DNA of 64,000 nucleotides from Puffinus mauretanicus (Eukaryota; Chordata; Aves; Procellariiformes; Procellariidae), in NCBI GenBank assembly GCA_023333565.1, contig JAJKFH010003908.1, forward strand, positions 124,001-188,000, in the 5' to 3' direction. Below the pieces are notes generated by a model. That model made no database searches, was not told where the DNA came from, and saw nothing but the letters and a program-made list of their open reading frames with translations. How positions within the stretch are numbered: the first letter of the stretch is position 1; the number at the start of each line of letters is the position of its first letter. This document shows positions 1 through 13,072 of this stretch, piece by piece. Position numbers and translations under genes: made by a program.

Positions 1-105
1 TTTCAGGTTACTTGAATTGAACCGATGGAACAGAAAATATGGAACAGTGCTTCATGAAAAGATGATTTAGAAAAAAGGGGATTTTCAGGATTAAAAAATC
101 AAAAA

Positions 106-895
106 CATAGAATCACAGAACGGTTAGAGGTTGGATGGGACCTCTGGAGGTCATCTAGTCCAACCTCCCTGCTCAAGCAGGGCCACCTACAGCCACTTGC
201 CCAGGGCTGTGTCCAGATGGCTTTTGAATATCTCCACGGACAGAGATTCCACAACTTCCCTGGGCAACCTGTGCCAGTGCTCAGTCACCCTCACAGTGAC
301 AAAGTGTTTCCTGATGTTCAGAGGGAACCTCCTGTGTTTCCGTTTGCCCCTGGTCCTGTCACTGAGCACCGCTGAGCAGAGCCTGGCTTCATCCTCTTTG
401 CGCCCTCCCTTCAGGTATTTATATACATTGATGAGATCCCCCCTGAACCTTGTCTTCTCCAGGCTGAACAGTCCCAGCTCTCTCAGCCTCTCCTCATAGG
501 AGAGATGCTCCATCCTCCACCCCTTCATCATCGTCATAGCCCTTTGCTGGACTCTCTCCAGTATGTCCATGTCTGACTTTTACTGGGGAGCCCAGAACAG
601 GACACAGGACTCCAGATATGGCCTCAGCAGTGCTATTCAGCTGTTCAGAGGGGAAGGATCACCTCCCTCAACCTGCTGACAACACTCCCCCTAATGCAAT
701 TGCCCAGGACACCATTAGCTTTCTTTGCTGCAAGGGCACATTGCTGGCTCGTGTTCAGCTTGGTGTCCACCAGGACCCCCAGGTCCTTTTCTGCCAACTG
801 CTTTCCAGCTGGGTGGCCTGTCCAGCATGCACTGGTGCCTGCGGTTGTTCTTCCCAGCTGCAGGGCTTAGCACTTCCCTTTGCTGCAGTGCCTTT
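106..895 (-). mobile_element. CR1 non-LTR retrotransposon, 5'-truncated
   Basis: The CR1 3' end is at the left (complement of AATCACAGAACGG and the TTGGATGGGACCTCTGGAGG tail). The element runs to about 895, where it is truncated in the reverse-transcriptase ORF, as is typical. On the minus strand 187-570 still reads as the conserved C-terminal part of CR1 ORF2 (for example LRELGLFSLEK, NIRKHFVTVRVTEHWHRLP). It lies in intron 7 of DOCK9 in the same orientation as the gene. The exact right boundary is approximate. Confidence 0.93.
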
Positions 896-2126
896 CTTTC
901 ATTTGTAACTTCTGAAAATCTCAATGTTTTCTGATGATGTAAACTCATACTGTACCAGAGCCACAGGCTGAGAACCAAAACCAAGCCATTGACTAAGTAG
1001 GAAACAAAAAGGGCCAGAAATAGCCCAGAAGATGGAGAATATATATTATCAGAGAGGGGCACCAAAGCAGAGGAAGTTGAGGAGTAGGAGGAAAGATACA
1101 TTTTAAGTGCAAGACAAAAACTACAACTGTGTTTTTAGGAACCAATTTTTTTGTTTGTTGGTTTGTTTTAAAAACACAAATCAAACTCATTTCAGTGGAG
1201 TTGGACAGAGTTGTACCCCTAAGGCAAAACAATTTGTGTAAATCTGTATATAGAACTTGCAATATGATTAAATTTATTACAGTTACAAGACTTTCCATGC
1301 GAAGTATCTATTAAATGTGTATCCAAAAACATTATTACAATATTTGGAAAAAAAAAATCCTCTGTAAAGCTGTTGTATCTCTCTGTATAAATCTTCAAAT
1401 AACTTTATTCTCAAAAAAAAATTATTTAAGAAATACATTTTTATTAAACTTTGCCTATTTCTATCCAAGTTAACAAAACGCTAAAACCCAAGACTTTTTT
1501 CCAGGTATGCTGTGCCTAACAAAATAGTTACATGCTGTACTGTAAACACATAACAGAATCACAAGGAAAAAAAAAAAAAAAAAAAAAAATCTTTTCTTTG
1601 GCACTTGCTACTGACAAACATTTTACCAAAGCCCTTAACTTTTTAAAATAAAGAAAAGCACATAAAAGTAACATTACAAAGGTCAAATGAAAGCATCTGG
1701 AAGGGTGACTGAATTTAATACAATTCCCAAAACAAAAATCCCACACAAGAAGCTATGCAAAACATTTTACAGCTCATGTAAGCACAAAATGTAACTGAAA
1801 TGAACTTTAATTTTACGCTGTCATTACTTTGCCATGATTTAAGGTTGGGGTTTTTGTGTGTTTGCCTTAAAATTTCGTTTGATATTTTTGACAAATACTT
1901 GACATTAACTAGTAATTTATGTTTTCTTTACAGAAAGATTTTTAAAATTCAGCATCCTGCCCTTTAAAATCTCGTTCACTGTTTTTGCAAGACACAGCAT
2001 GTCTAATTGTTCCTCTGCATAACAGGTACTTATCTACATCTGACAAAAGTTGTCTGTATTTTAAAAAAATCCATTTGCTATCAAATACAGAATTAACTGG
2101 AGAACAGGCAGAATAATTATAATTAC
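896..2126 (-). other. DOCK9 intron 7, right part
   Basis: AT-rich intron sequence between the CR1 copy and the exon 7 donor. It holds a run of 23 A at 1567-1589. No exon-like segment with family similarity was found; in particular the exon completing the PH domain is absent. Confidence 0.85.
1567..1589. repeat. A23 homopolymer
   Basis: Uninterrupted run of 23 A in intron 7. No element boundary is recognisable beside it. Confidence 0.95.
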
Positions 2127-2261
2127 CTGAACCACTCCCATGCATGAATCTAGAAATATTGATCCTTTAGGTTCTTTTGATATTTTTTCATCTTTGTAGA
2201 AATTGAGATTATAGGATCCATCACCAAGTTGGATTAAGTGGAAAAATCTTCTTTTAAATGA
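2127..2261 (-). CDS. DOCK9: DOCK9 coding exon 7 (residues 191-235, PH domain continued)
   Basis: Forty-five codons, starting [20 protein letters not shown] and ending [10 protein letters not shown], between the acceptor TTCACTAG and the donor CAG|GTAATT (phase 0). FKRRFFxL is the classic second strand of a PH domain. The lysine/arginine cluster and the YKDEKxSKEPKGxIxLD segment match the DOCK-D PH fold. The domain is incomplete here: the C-terminal helix (around the MEEW motif in the family) would be in the next exon. I could not find that exon between 1 and 2126, so intron 7 continues beyond the left edge. Confidence 0.96.
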
Positions 2262-2855
2262 CTAGTGAACAGAAAGGAGGAAAGAAAAACGATTACAACA
2301 CTAGTATTAATCAGCTTCATATTACAAAACCTGTAAGTGCTATTTACACAGTAGGTTATAGAAAAAAGCTTTTATTTACACATAACCTAATCAGTATCCT
2401 CAGAAAAAAGAACAGAAATCGTTAATTAAGAAACAAAACTTAAAAATCTGCAGCAAGATTGTACTATTTTATTTGAAAGTATTTTTGACCCATTGAAAGA
2501 TATAAAACTGACTCTACAATATTATAACATAATAGATATTTATTGTGATAACCGTAAAAAAACTTAAGTTTGTTTCTAAATAAACAGGCAATAAAAACTC
2601 ATATTACATAGTCCCTTTTCTACTAATAACACACCAGGGTCCAGTTAAGAAAATTATTTAAAACATTTTTTCTGATTTAAGTACAATAAAAGGAAAGTAA
2701 GATTTCACAGATATAAATTACATACAAGCTTCCCTCTTTCCTCCCACACTATTTTTTTTAGAAGTAAACCACATACAAATTGACTTCTCAAAGGCACAGT
2801 GATATTTAATATTGGTGTTCAGTTTTTATCATGCATAAGACATTCTTAAACTTAC
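2262..2855 (-). other. DOCK9 intron 6
   Basis: A 594-base AT-rich intron bounded by GTAAGT (donor of exon 6) and TTCACTAG (acceptor of exon 7). Nothing else recognised. Confidence 0.9.
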
Positions 2856-2951
2856 TCTCATTGTCACACTGATTGCACTATTCATGTTGCCTTTGTACAG
2901 CCATCCTTGTTTTGTTATTCCACCCTTCTGAGACCCAAGAGATGCTGCATC
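2856..2951 (-). CDS. DOCK9: DOCK9 coding exon 6 (residues 159-190, start of PH domain)
   Basis: Thirty-two codons, starting [20 protein letters not shown] and ending [12 protein letters not shown], between the acceptor CATCTCCAG and the donor AGA|GTAAGT (phase 0). GWLYKG, at about residues 174-179, is the first beta strand and loop of the pleckstrin-homology domain, which is known in DOCK9 to bind phosphoinositides and support membrane targeting. The sequence is almost identical to mammalian DOCK9 as I recall it (one clear change, His to Gln before Gly-Trp), and it is the strongest single discriminator of DOCK9 from its paralogues. The open frame runs a few codons into the intron; those residues are not part of the protein. 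Confidence 0.97.
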
Positions 2952-5900
2952 CTGGAGATGAAGAAAGGGAGATGGGAGGGGAAAAAAAAAAAACCCCATA
3001 AAGTTTTTACACAGTCTGTTGTATTTATTGACAATTTCAGAAGTCATTTTTAAAAGATGGAATAGCTATACTCATAATGTAATGATAGTAATGTACTATG
3101 AGTCCCTGCTGAAATTCTACAGCTTTCTAATTCCAATTGTTTTATTTAAAGACCAGGGATGAGATTGACCTCATCTAACTTTTGGTATGTAACCTGGCCA
3201 CTTATATAGGCTTTCTCTATGGCCAGCAGGGTGATCCAACTTCTAAGTAGCTAAATGTTAGTCAAGATAAATCCCACTGAAATACGGGAAGGAGAGAATA
3301 CTCAAAACGTTTACTTACATTTACTTTGTAAGCTTTTTCATATAGTCTAATCTTCCAGTGCAAGAATTTTTACCAATTTCTATTACCAAAAAGAAAACTT
3401 CAATCGAGATTACTCAAACCATTTTGCTTTACAAGTATTACTTCAAAGACATTACTTACTTAAGAATTTACAGAGAACTAAGTCTTGAATTCTTGAATTG
3501 GATTTGACCTTTTACAGATCAGAATCAAAGCTTTCTAAAGAGAACAAGACCAAACTTTGCAGTAATGGCAAGTTCACAAACAGCAGATCCAATGCACGCA
3601 TCACACATCACACCCAGCGCCTGTATACCACTTCCATCTGCCAGTTGATGGAACTTAATAACTATATCAAAACCCATAGGATGTAAACAACTACCAAAAA
3701 GCAGTATACTCTACTATGAAATCTGATCAAAATGACAGATTTAGAATTGCCATAAAATAAGTATTAAATCACCAATTCAAGTAATCTTTTAGAGCAGTAC
3801 CAAGCTGACTTTACCATGGTTTCCAGCTGACGTAACCCATTTTGACAGAAGAAAAACATTAATGAATTAGATGTGTAGGAAGATTTTCAACCATCTAGAG
3901 GAGAAATACTCCTGATAATTTATTATCCAAACATACAAAATTAGCTGAGTATCCAGTTGAAAACAAAAGCACAAATCTTCTTCAAGTGCCTCAACTACTT
4001 TTTCTAATTCCTTTTCTCAGCTATTAAGAGAACATACAACAAAAAGTGATTACATACGGGGACAGAGTCATTAGTTCAACAACTGAACATTAAAACCAAA
4101 ATTTTGGAATAACATGAATTAGTATCTGGAACTAAATCAAGGAACATTCTGTAAAAAGTTACTTGTTAATTTATTTACAGTTTATTTAGTCTGCCTAGCT
4201 TGCGTATTCATATGCACATGCAAATGTGAACTTCAAAAAACTGCAAACAGAAGGCAGAAGATGCATTAATCTGTTCCTTCAAAAATTCTAGTCAACTTGA
4301 TACTACGGAAGTTAGGCCCCGTAAGGATGACATGGTCACCAACTATCAGAGCATCTGATATAATGCCCCAGAAGCATAGACCAGAAATACTCAGTAAATT
4401 TTCATATGCCCCAGTGAGTCTCACTGTCCAAGCAAGACAGTCTACTTGTTTCATATTTTCAAGTCATTAGCCCCCACCCCTGTTCTATTACCTAGATAAC
4501 CATTTTTCTTGTACAAAAATCAAGATACAGAGACAACGACTTCAAACACTAGGTTTCCAACTATGATTCTCCACTGCCGCCGGTGGGAGTTATCCCCAAG
4601 GACAGAATGGTTTAAAAGCACCTTTACAAGTATAAAATGAGTAGATGATGAGTTATCGTCAAAACTTGGCACAAAACAACTAATGTTTTTCTGCAGTTTC
4701 ACAAACCATACATAGGATCACCTGACATGACAAGAATTCCTTCATTACCTGTGTTAATAAAAATCAAGATTTAGCTCTATTAAGACTCTTTTTCCAATTC
4801 CAAGTCTCTGAGGTGCATTGTTTCCCAACTCAGTTCAGCTGCACGCTGTTTTCTAACAATAAAACTCACTGTCACTTGGGCCTCTCTAGTTACACCATTT
4901 CTTTCCGTCAAGCAGAATTCCTGCCTATGGAGCCAAAAAGCTACTGAATCTTTCCAGCCGACCATCTGTTAATACAAAGGAACCCAGAACCCAGTTGTTA
5001 ACACACGACTTTTACACTGAAAACATACTTCCTGTTTCCAACTGGTAAGTTAATTTGCTCACTCTTATTATTACTGCTGCACACTGTGCTTCACTTTTTT
5101 AATGATCTTTCCCACAAACTCAGCTCCAAAATTTACTTCAACAGCAACTGTTTCAACAAAAACAATTCCTTATCTTGATCCCATACACCAAGCTGATTTA
5201 AAAATTCCGTTTACAAACATCAACCTGATGGCCTGATAGCCCAAATTAGTTTTGGAAAGGTAATTCTCTCTTTTTTAACGATGCAAGATTAAACTAACCC
5301 TTATCTTGTTTTCCTCCAATTTTTAATCACTTGCAGCTTTTTGTTTTCTATCATTCTCTTAATAAATGAGCTTTCTCATTCTCAAACAAAAGCGAATCAA
5401 AAAGACGACCAAACAACTTCTAATCCAAGATTCGCATGTATGCTTTTTGGCATACAAAGATGTTAATGTTTGAAAGAAAAACCTCTTGCATTAATTCTTC
5501 CCTTGAGGAATGAACTTATGGTCCCCCGACCCTATTTCCATTAAGCTCCCTTTTCTTCCTAGCATGCTTTTTTCTTGTGTTTGTATTTTAAGTTCCTCAA
5601 AGAGCAGCAGACCTCTTCTCCAGTGACTGTACCTCTGAAAGAGATAGGACGTTCCTGCCTGCTGTAACAGGAAACTGGGCAGAAGGAAACAGAAAGTCCT
5701 CTCCACTTATACTTCCTAGTAAAACACATAGCACCTCCCAATAACCAAGCTATAGTGTTTCAGCGTTTAACTAACTCTAGCGATAAGTATTTTTCCTAGT
5801 AACAATCAGAGTCAATTCTATCTCCATTTAATTTTTTTCATGTTTAACCCACCGTTCTCTAAAACACTTCTGTTGTCAGAAATATTATCACAGTAAATAA

Positions 5901-6950
5901 TGCCAAGTCTTTTTAATTTCAGTATAATAGAAATCATAATTATTCCCATCTTACAAATAGGAAGATGAAATTATTTGTCCAAATATCACAGTGCAGATTA
6001 ATAGCAGCACTGAAGAAATGGCATCCTGAGACTATCTGTTCAGGAATCTACCTATTCAGATGCACTCCCTGAACTACTTTTTACATTTAATCCAGGAAAA
6101 CCTGTAAGGAACTACTTTTATTTCACATGCAGCAGTTCTGAATATAAGGAACTTAGAAGCAAAGTAATTGTCAAAGGGTAAAAAACACAAAAAAAAAATT
6201 ATTTTATTTTAATTCTTTTCTGTGATGCAAGAGTTCAAGTACTCGTAAGAAAAGAAAACACTGGCATTTAAACACTGTGTTTTGAAACAGGGTGTGGTAA
6301 GAATTAAATAAATCACACAAATAACAGAAGTAGCTACTGAAAAAAAGTCTTTGACATTTGAAACATACTTGAAAATTGCTTGAGGCTATAGATCTCTGGT
6401 TTCCCTAAGTCAATGACAAAAAGAAAAGTCCTTAGAGTTTTAGTCAATTTTTTTAGCTTTTGTTTCCATGATGGATCTCCAGGTCTTATCCTATACTCAA
6501 ATTTGTGACAAACTAATTGTAACTCACACTGTATGCTATACTGTCATGCAAGTGTGTGTACTGTCATGTTGGAACAGATTCACCTATGATTTTACTCAAC
6601 TTCGTTATTAAACTGCCTGAAACACTTCTCTCTATATACCTACACAGAAACAGTATAAGACAAGACAGATTTTATGGAAGTTGAAGGATTATACATTACC
6701 AAGTATTAAAACTTCAATTTCACCATCTGTCAAAACTTGTTCTACTCACATGACAGATCTCAGGAGTATTTGAAGGGAGGCTATTTGAAAGGAGATAGGT
6801 AAAATAACTACATTTGTTTCCCAATCAGGCTGTTCAAGCTAATCTCTGTTTTCATTTACTGACATCAACACTCACCCCAACTTGTAATCTCTCCTTAATC
6901 AACATCCTTTACTGAAAGCAAGAGAAAGTAAGGAATTACTATTATCTCAC
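2952..6950 (-). other. DOCK9 intron 5
   Basis: A 4.0 kb AT-rich intron between the GTGAGA donor of exon 5 and the CATCTCCAG acceptor of exon 6. No repeat of recognisable family, no coding segment and no RNA gene seen. Short open frames within it have no coding character. Confidence 0.85.
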
Positions 6951-7020
6951 CTCATCTTTATCTGCTTCTTCATCCACTTCATATAAATGAACCGGAAGCT
7001 TCTCCGATTTTGTCCCTTTA
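6951..7020 (-). CDS. DOCK9: DOCK9 coding exon 5 (residues 135-158)
   Basis: Seventy bases. The first T completes the Asn codon begun in exon 4. The rest reads KGTKSEKLPVHLYEVDEEAD then KDE, up to the donor GAG|GTGAGA (phase 0). The acceptor is TTTCCCAG. The acidic EVDEExDKDE stretch is the linker that precedes the PH domain in DOCK9. The preceding residues (KGTKSE) differ most from the mammalian form I recall (KVVKLD), in an otherwise highly conserved region. The intron 5 that follows is 4.0 kb. Confidence 0.95.
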
Positions 7021-8141
7021 CTGGGAAAGAAAAAGCTTCTAAAATACTAGAAATTTTGTGATTAACTAGATATTTTATAGCTGCAAAAATAAAGATGTTA
7101 TTTTCCTAACTGAAGAGGAAAAAGCACAAGAATAACTGAGTAAAAGCATGTATTTTTCATGAAATATATTTCTTAGCCTGCAATTTTCCTAATTTGTGCA
7201 TCTGCCCACAGTCTTTCTTTTGTTCGGCTTTTCACTGTCCTTATGTGTAACTGAAGAGAACCAAATGCCTTCTCATTCACTGCACTCCTAATATCTTAGG
7301 GCAAAGAATTCATACCTGCAACCATTGGCTCCTTTTAGGACAACGCATTTATTTAAATTCCTATTGACTTTTGTGGTTTCTGTTCAGGGCAAGTAAAAAA
7401 CAGGTACTGACTTTTACAAAACCTGTGAGTGTATCAGAACTTTTCACAAGGAAAGCAAGCTATTTCTTCATTGATAGATGCAGGAGAGTAGGTAGAGAAG
7501 ACATAGATCTTCCAGAGTTGTGGGATTCAGAGAATTCAGCCATTGTGATATTTTAAGTTAAGGGTCTAATCTCTATACTTTCGCTGCAAAACTTCGAAAA
7601 TGTTGGAAGAGATTTCTCTAGCAGATGGTTCAGAAAGTCTGTAAGAGATGTAGATTAGGCTTTTCTTTGAATCATCCTGTGAAAATCAAACACTTGTTCC
7701 AAACATCTTGGTTAGGTTCTATTCCCTAAGCTCCTAAAGAGAGTTCCAAAAGCTGCCTTTGAAGCTACAAAACAGGATATCACCATTTTAGTTTCATCTA
7801 AACATTAGCCTGTTTTAGTTATCATACTTACATTCACATTGTCAATGATACAATGATACCATTTTGTGTTTTGACCTGCCTATTAATAAGGCAGTGTTAT
7901 TACGGTATCTTTCCAGAAAATGGTTTAACAAGATTTTACACCTTCAAGTTCATCAACATAAATTCCATCCAACAAATCTTTATCATCTCTACTGACTATT
8001 AAACATTGATATAGCATATTTCAAGTTACATATTACATGTATTAATACATTTCTGTAATAAATACAGTTATATTAAATACAGTTAAAGTTTCTTCAGTTC
8101 AAATTAAAAATCTTTATTATGCCACTAGATAACATACTTAC
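7021..8141 (-). other. DOCK9 intron 4
   Basis: A 1.1 kb AT-rich intron between the exon 4 donor GTAAGT and the exon 5 acceptor TTTCCCAG. Nothing else recognised. Confidence 0.9.
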
Positions 8142-8224
8142 TTTGGAAGCTGTCGAAACTCTCCTGAGTAATCTTCGTATCTATAGTTAACAACATGCCA
8201 GTCTGAATTGTAGGTTTTGATGCA
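8142..8224 (-). CDS. DOCK9: DOCK9 coding exon 4 (residues 108-134 plus two bases)
   Basis: An 83-base exon reading [20 protein letters not shown] then GEFRQLP. It ends with two bases (AA) of a split Asn codon before the donor GTAAGT (phase 2). The motif SDWHxVNYxYEDYSGxFRQLP is strongly conserved across DOCK-D proteins. The acceptor is TTAAAACAG with only a modest pyrimidine tract, the weakest acceptor of the seven exons. The split codon is completed by the first base of exon 5, which confirms the exon order and the strand. Confidence 0.96.
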
Positions 8225-9900
8225 CTGTTTTAATGAAAACCAAATATCAGTGTTGGAAGAGGATTAACAGCATTCCCCAGACACACTCACAAAAAAACCT
8301 CTTAAGATATGGCTGTTTATGAACTACTACGGTTACATGTCAATCTCTGAAAATTCTGTACGTTTCCCTTCTTTTGCAATACAGTCTAGTGCGTTACAGG
8401 TTTTTGCAAGAAGTGGTATGTTTCAATAGGACACTATCATCTGCTAGACGTGTATTTTATAAAACCAGAAAATGGTGAATACACACAGCATCTGGATTAA
8501 CCATCTTCAGTTGTCTGAAAAGCTAAAGTAGCATTTCGCTGCAGCTGAAAACATGACTGAGCCTTTAGAGAACTCAGCATTAAAATACAGATACATTATT
8601 AAAATACAATATTGAATTTTGCACAGACTGATTCAGAGAAACTAAAAACATCTTTTCTGTAAATTTATACTTCTAGTACAATTGAATTAATATTTAAATT
8701 TAAACTGCATGCTTGCAGCTGTTGAAAAGCAATTATGTCATTAAGCTCTAGTCTAGATCACAGGAAATACCGTTTTACTCCACCCATATTGCTACAACAT
8801 AAAAGTACTGATTTATCTTGGCTTTGACCGAAGTAACATAAAACTGACAAAATCTGCTGCCAGAAACTATACAGTACAAAATTTTATATGTTACATGAAT
8901 AGACTTACACGTACACAAATATAGGATCTAATAATTAAAAAATATTTTCTTTATATTTCAAAATACAAAGTTAATACTTGCCAAGAAATTGTTTCTGCAG
9001 AGACTCATTAAACTTCATGAATTACCTATAACACTCCTCCCTCCTTGTATACCTTCTTCAAATTTATCTTAGAACCGTTTAGGTTAGGTGTTAAGGGTAT
9101 GTATCACTATGGATAAATCACTTTGAGGTTTGAGGTAGATTCAGCTATTTGGAGCTCCTTCAGTTTTCTTGGAATTACAACAGCCATTTACTTGTTTCAG
9201 ATGTTAAAATAGCAGCTTAAAGTATATTAGTAGAAAACCAGTAGACACCATAAAAAAGACAAAAATTTTAAACCTTTCATTCCTAAAAGGCTTCAACAAA
9301 ACACTAAATGAAACGCAACATCACAGTCAGAACCAAGGGAATGCCAACAAAAGCAAGCAGTTACGAGAAACTTCAGGTCTGAGGATGTTTCTTCTACATA
9401 TAACATACAAATTGAGCAGTCAAAGAATTTTGGCCTCTACAAGTGTTACAGTTATGAATACCTCTGTTCCAGCAAACTGTACAAATTTATTATGAACAAA
9501 CTAAGAACGACTGGTGTGAAACACTATCAGGAAAAACAAGTCACAATGATTCATTCCAGATTCACTATTGCTCCCGATATTATGCACGGAAATCACCCAT
9601 GTTTATCTGGGAAAGCCAAAAGCATAAAGAAGGTGGGGGAGAAGCATCTGCAAAAGCCAATTACACAAAGAAAATAATTCAAAGCTATCCTGTAATCCTT
9701 CTTTTCCAGCCACCAATGGAAAAATACTAGATTTTCCTGGAAATTTTGCCTTGAAATCATTGACAAGTAAATGGCAATAAATATTTAATATTTTTTCAGG
9801 GCTTTCTTTCCCTGTTTTTTAAATGGTAAATGAAGCAGAAGAAAAACAATGCAGGTATAATATTGTTATTACACACAGCCACATGCAATTCCAATATTAC
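8225..9900 (-). other. DOCK9 intron 3
   Basis: A 1.7 kb AT-rich intron between the exon 3 donor GTAATA and the exon 4 acceptor. The frame open at 9492-9677 on the plus strand has no recognisable similarity. Confidence 0.9.
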
Positions 9901-9990
9901 CTCAGTTACAAACAAGCTTTGAGCTTCCTTCTCTGCATTTTCAGGAACTGTTGAATGAATGTATCGACTCTGCCGCTTCAATAATGCTGT
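9901..9990 (-). CDS. DOCK9: DOCK9 coding exon 3 (residues 78-107)
   Basis: Thirty codons, starting TALLKRQSRYIHSTVPENAE and ending AQSLFVTE. The acceptor is TTTTTCAG and the donor is GAG|GTAATA, phase 0 at both ends. The STVPENAEKEAQSLFVTE block is characteristic of DOCK9 (DOCK11 and DOCK10 have related but different residues here). The exon belongs to the N-terminal region ahead of the PH domain. It is isolated between a 1.7 kb intron 3 and an 8.2 kb intron 2. No anomaly is visible. Confidence 0.96.
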
Positions 9991-12160
9991 CTGAAAAACA
10001 ACAAAAACAATTAATGAGACTTGCAATTAAAGGAAAGATGACACATTATGGCAACACTCAGTTATATCACTATAACTAAGACAGAAGCTCAGCAGAAAAC
10101 ATCCTGTGAATACGCTGTTTCAGAATAGCCAATTAATGAGAATTTGTTTTTATTCAAAGATTAGCAACGTGTTCCTTCTTTCACAGCAAGGGCAAGACTG
10201 GAATCAGTAAGAAATAGATGCGATAGAAAAGTGTTTTCCGCTATTTTGTTAACATGGGCAAGAAAATACTACTAAAAATAATTCCACCATGACAACAAAA
10301 CTCCAATATTTTAAAGACAGACATTAAGGTAGCATTATTACTACACATAGAAAAGTATTACTCAAGAAAAATAACAAACCCACACCAAAATAAGAAGAGT
10401 AGTTAAACTGAAGGTTTAGAAAGAAGGCCTGGATCACGGAAGTATACACTTCAGCCTTTCAAGTCAGAAATTATTCCTATCCTATGCCGGTGTTCAGAGA
10501 GGCATAGAAAGGCTGCTAGAGAGCAGGAAATCTCTCTGTGACCATGACATTCTGCTTCTCAGACCAGCGCTAAAGTAAGCCATAGGGTACTTTAAATTTG
10601 TAAGTGTAAAAAATGAAAACTTTAAAAAAATCTTCTGGACCACAAATGAAAATAACTATGCAGCAATAGAAATTATTTTGCACCATGTGGAAAGGAATCT
10701 TACAGCTTAGGTCATCAGAGATGGACAAGAGAGTTTGCATAGCCTGGACCTGGAAAGGGGTTGTGATCCCTCACCTGTTAGCTATACTCCACACATGGCA
10801 GCACCAGGAAGGATCAGAGAAAAATGTGAAAAGAAAAAACTCCACATATTAATGGTCAAAAAGAAAGGGTACACAAGTACATTACCTTAACTTATCTCTG
10901 TTGAGAGTTTGATCCATAAGGTGATTATTTCTGCCATTACCAAAGCCTCACCCCATTATCTGGGGAGGGTATTTGAAGTTAGAATATTCAAGTACAGTAA
11001 AGATTTAAAGAAAAAAAAAAAATTACCCCATACTTATGGTAAAGTCATTCATCTAGTCCAGAACTCTGCTGAAAAGCAACAATGCTAACTGCTTGGGTGG
11101 GAGAGGTGGGGAGGTATTAAAAGCAAAAACTACAAAACCAAAAGTATTTCATGGGACCAATAAATCTTGCAATATACAGTTTAAAAAAAAACCTGCAAGA
11201 AGATACTCATTCATTTGCTAACAGCACTTAAGAATGAAGTTTTCTGAATTCTAGAAACATATTCCTTATTTCAAACCATATCAAGTTTAAAGTATTTGTT
11301 TTCACAAGCTATAGGAAGAAAGATTATTAAGAGTATTAAGCTACCTTATAAGAGCTAAAGGCCAGAAAGTCTAGACCCTCTTCTCAGCCTGAAATAGTCT
11401 GATATTTGATAGGAAATTATTTATTCTTTATATAATATATAAATAATATATGTAATATATTATATTTTCTATAAGCATGCAGGTAGACTGTGCTTTTTTA
11501 AAAAATTATTATTATTTAAAAAAAAACAAACAAACCCAAAGACTAGGGTGGCATCTTTCCAGGCACTTTTCATGGAAAAGCCATGAACTCATGAATCAAG
11601 TCCTACCACTATAGTGGAACTTGGTAAAATTGAACTAGAGCTACATACTTCCAGAACATCTGCTGCTGTTATCCTGTGATCGTATTGTCACAATTATCAA
11701 TACGATAGTAAGGGTTTTTTCTAGTCTTTCACATATAAAAAGATTTTTATCTTAGTACTGTAGAGAGATCAGTGACAAAACAGAAGAATTTAATTTGTTG
11801 ATTTTGTCCATATCAGTAACTGTCTTAATGCATGCTGCCTCTTTCTCAGCTCATCCACCAGCTGCAGTAGTTCATCAGAGAGCCAGGAAATACAAAAAGT
11901 AATATCTTTTGATTTAGAGCAAATTCCTAAAAATAATTACTAAAGCAATAGCACAACAGTATTTTAAAATGCAAGCATGCACATACATATACACTATATT
12001 CCAAAAGAAAAATTAGGAAGGAAGGATTGTCTTGTCTAGAGATTTTCTTCACAATTACATTGGTTTACTGTTTCATAGAAGTGAAGTGTTTCAACTCTCT
12101 GGGTTTGAGTTACCATTTGATTCATGGCAGCATCAGGAACTACAGCGTTTGTCTCATGCT

Positions 12161-12247
12161 CTCAAAGAAGATAAAGAAAAAAACTTTCAATTACTGTTTG
12201 ACAGCACAGCAATTGAAAGGTGTTGGTTTTTTTTTTATCTTCTTTAA
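12161..12247. repeat. Long-stem inverted repeat (hairpin)
   Basis: The left arm (about 12164-12197, AAAGAAGATAAAG... through CTTTCAATTACTGT) is the reverse complement of the right arm (about 12205-12244, ACAGCAATTGAAAG... through TTATCTTCTTT). One arm has an extra six bases and there is a single A/G difference. The loop is about 7 bases. In the DOCK9 sense (minus-strand) transcript the one mismatch becomes a G-U pair, so the intronic RNA could form a stem of about 34 base pairs. Origin unknown: a small palindromic element or a microRNA-like hairpin are both possible. Confidence 0.7.
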
Positions 12248-13072
12248 GGAAGATTTTGGGAAATAAGGTGCCTACATTTCTATAGCAAAAAATAATGGCA
12301 GTTCTTAAATTTCCAGTGTTTTGTCTAGTGTAGGAATGTATCTTCCTCAGCAATTCTACACTGAACAACAGGTCCACATGCAGATATATTAGAGGAAAGA
12401 ACTATAGTGGATGTAGGTGAGAGATAGAAGGCAGCCAACACACAACATTCCTCAAGTCCATTTGAGCTGTCTTCAGACATGTCCATTTTGGTTTGTTATT
12501 CCTTAGCTTTTGCCTTTCTCCCTCCTGATTTTTTAACGTGGGTGTTTTATATTTTTCTCTCCACTTTGGAGGTGTTCAAGCAGTTTCTGTCATCTGATAA
12601 GGTTCTCTTCCTGCTCTGCAAATTTGACAATGTCCATCTAGTGACAGTACTTTTATTCTATGCAAGTCTCAGCAGCTACAGTGAACAGAGAAAGTACACA
12701 ATGTTGCTGCTGACACCACGTACTCACTGCCAATATCTGTTTTAAAAATTTTTTCCTCTTCACACGCTCTTTCCACTGTTGGCTGTTGAATGTGAGCTAG
12801 TAAAATTTTCCCCCCAAACCACTTCCTCCTCCACATCCCTTTAGGATGCTTGAAATTATGGTTATTAACAGTTGATTATTCAAAATATTGGGAAAGGAAT
12901 TTTAAAAGCCACAACAGTGTACAAGTATATATATATAACCAATGGAGGTTATTAATAAAGTCCTGTATCTCACTGGTAAAATAGGGACTATGCAAAATGC
13001 AGGAAAAATAGGGGGGAAGTACAGGGTTTCAATTCAACAGTCAGACACCTAGGCCATCTTTACTTTAGATGA

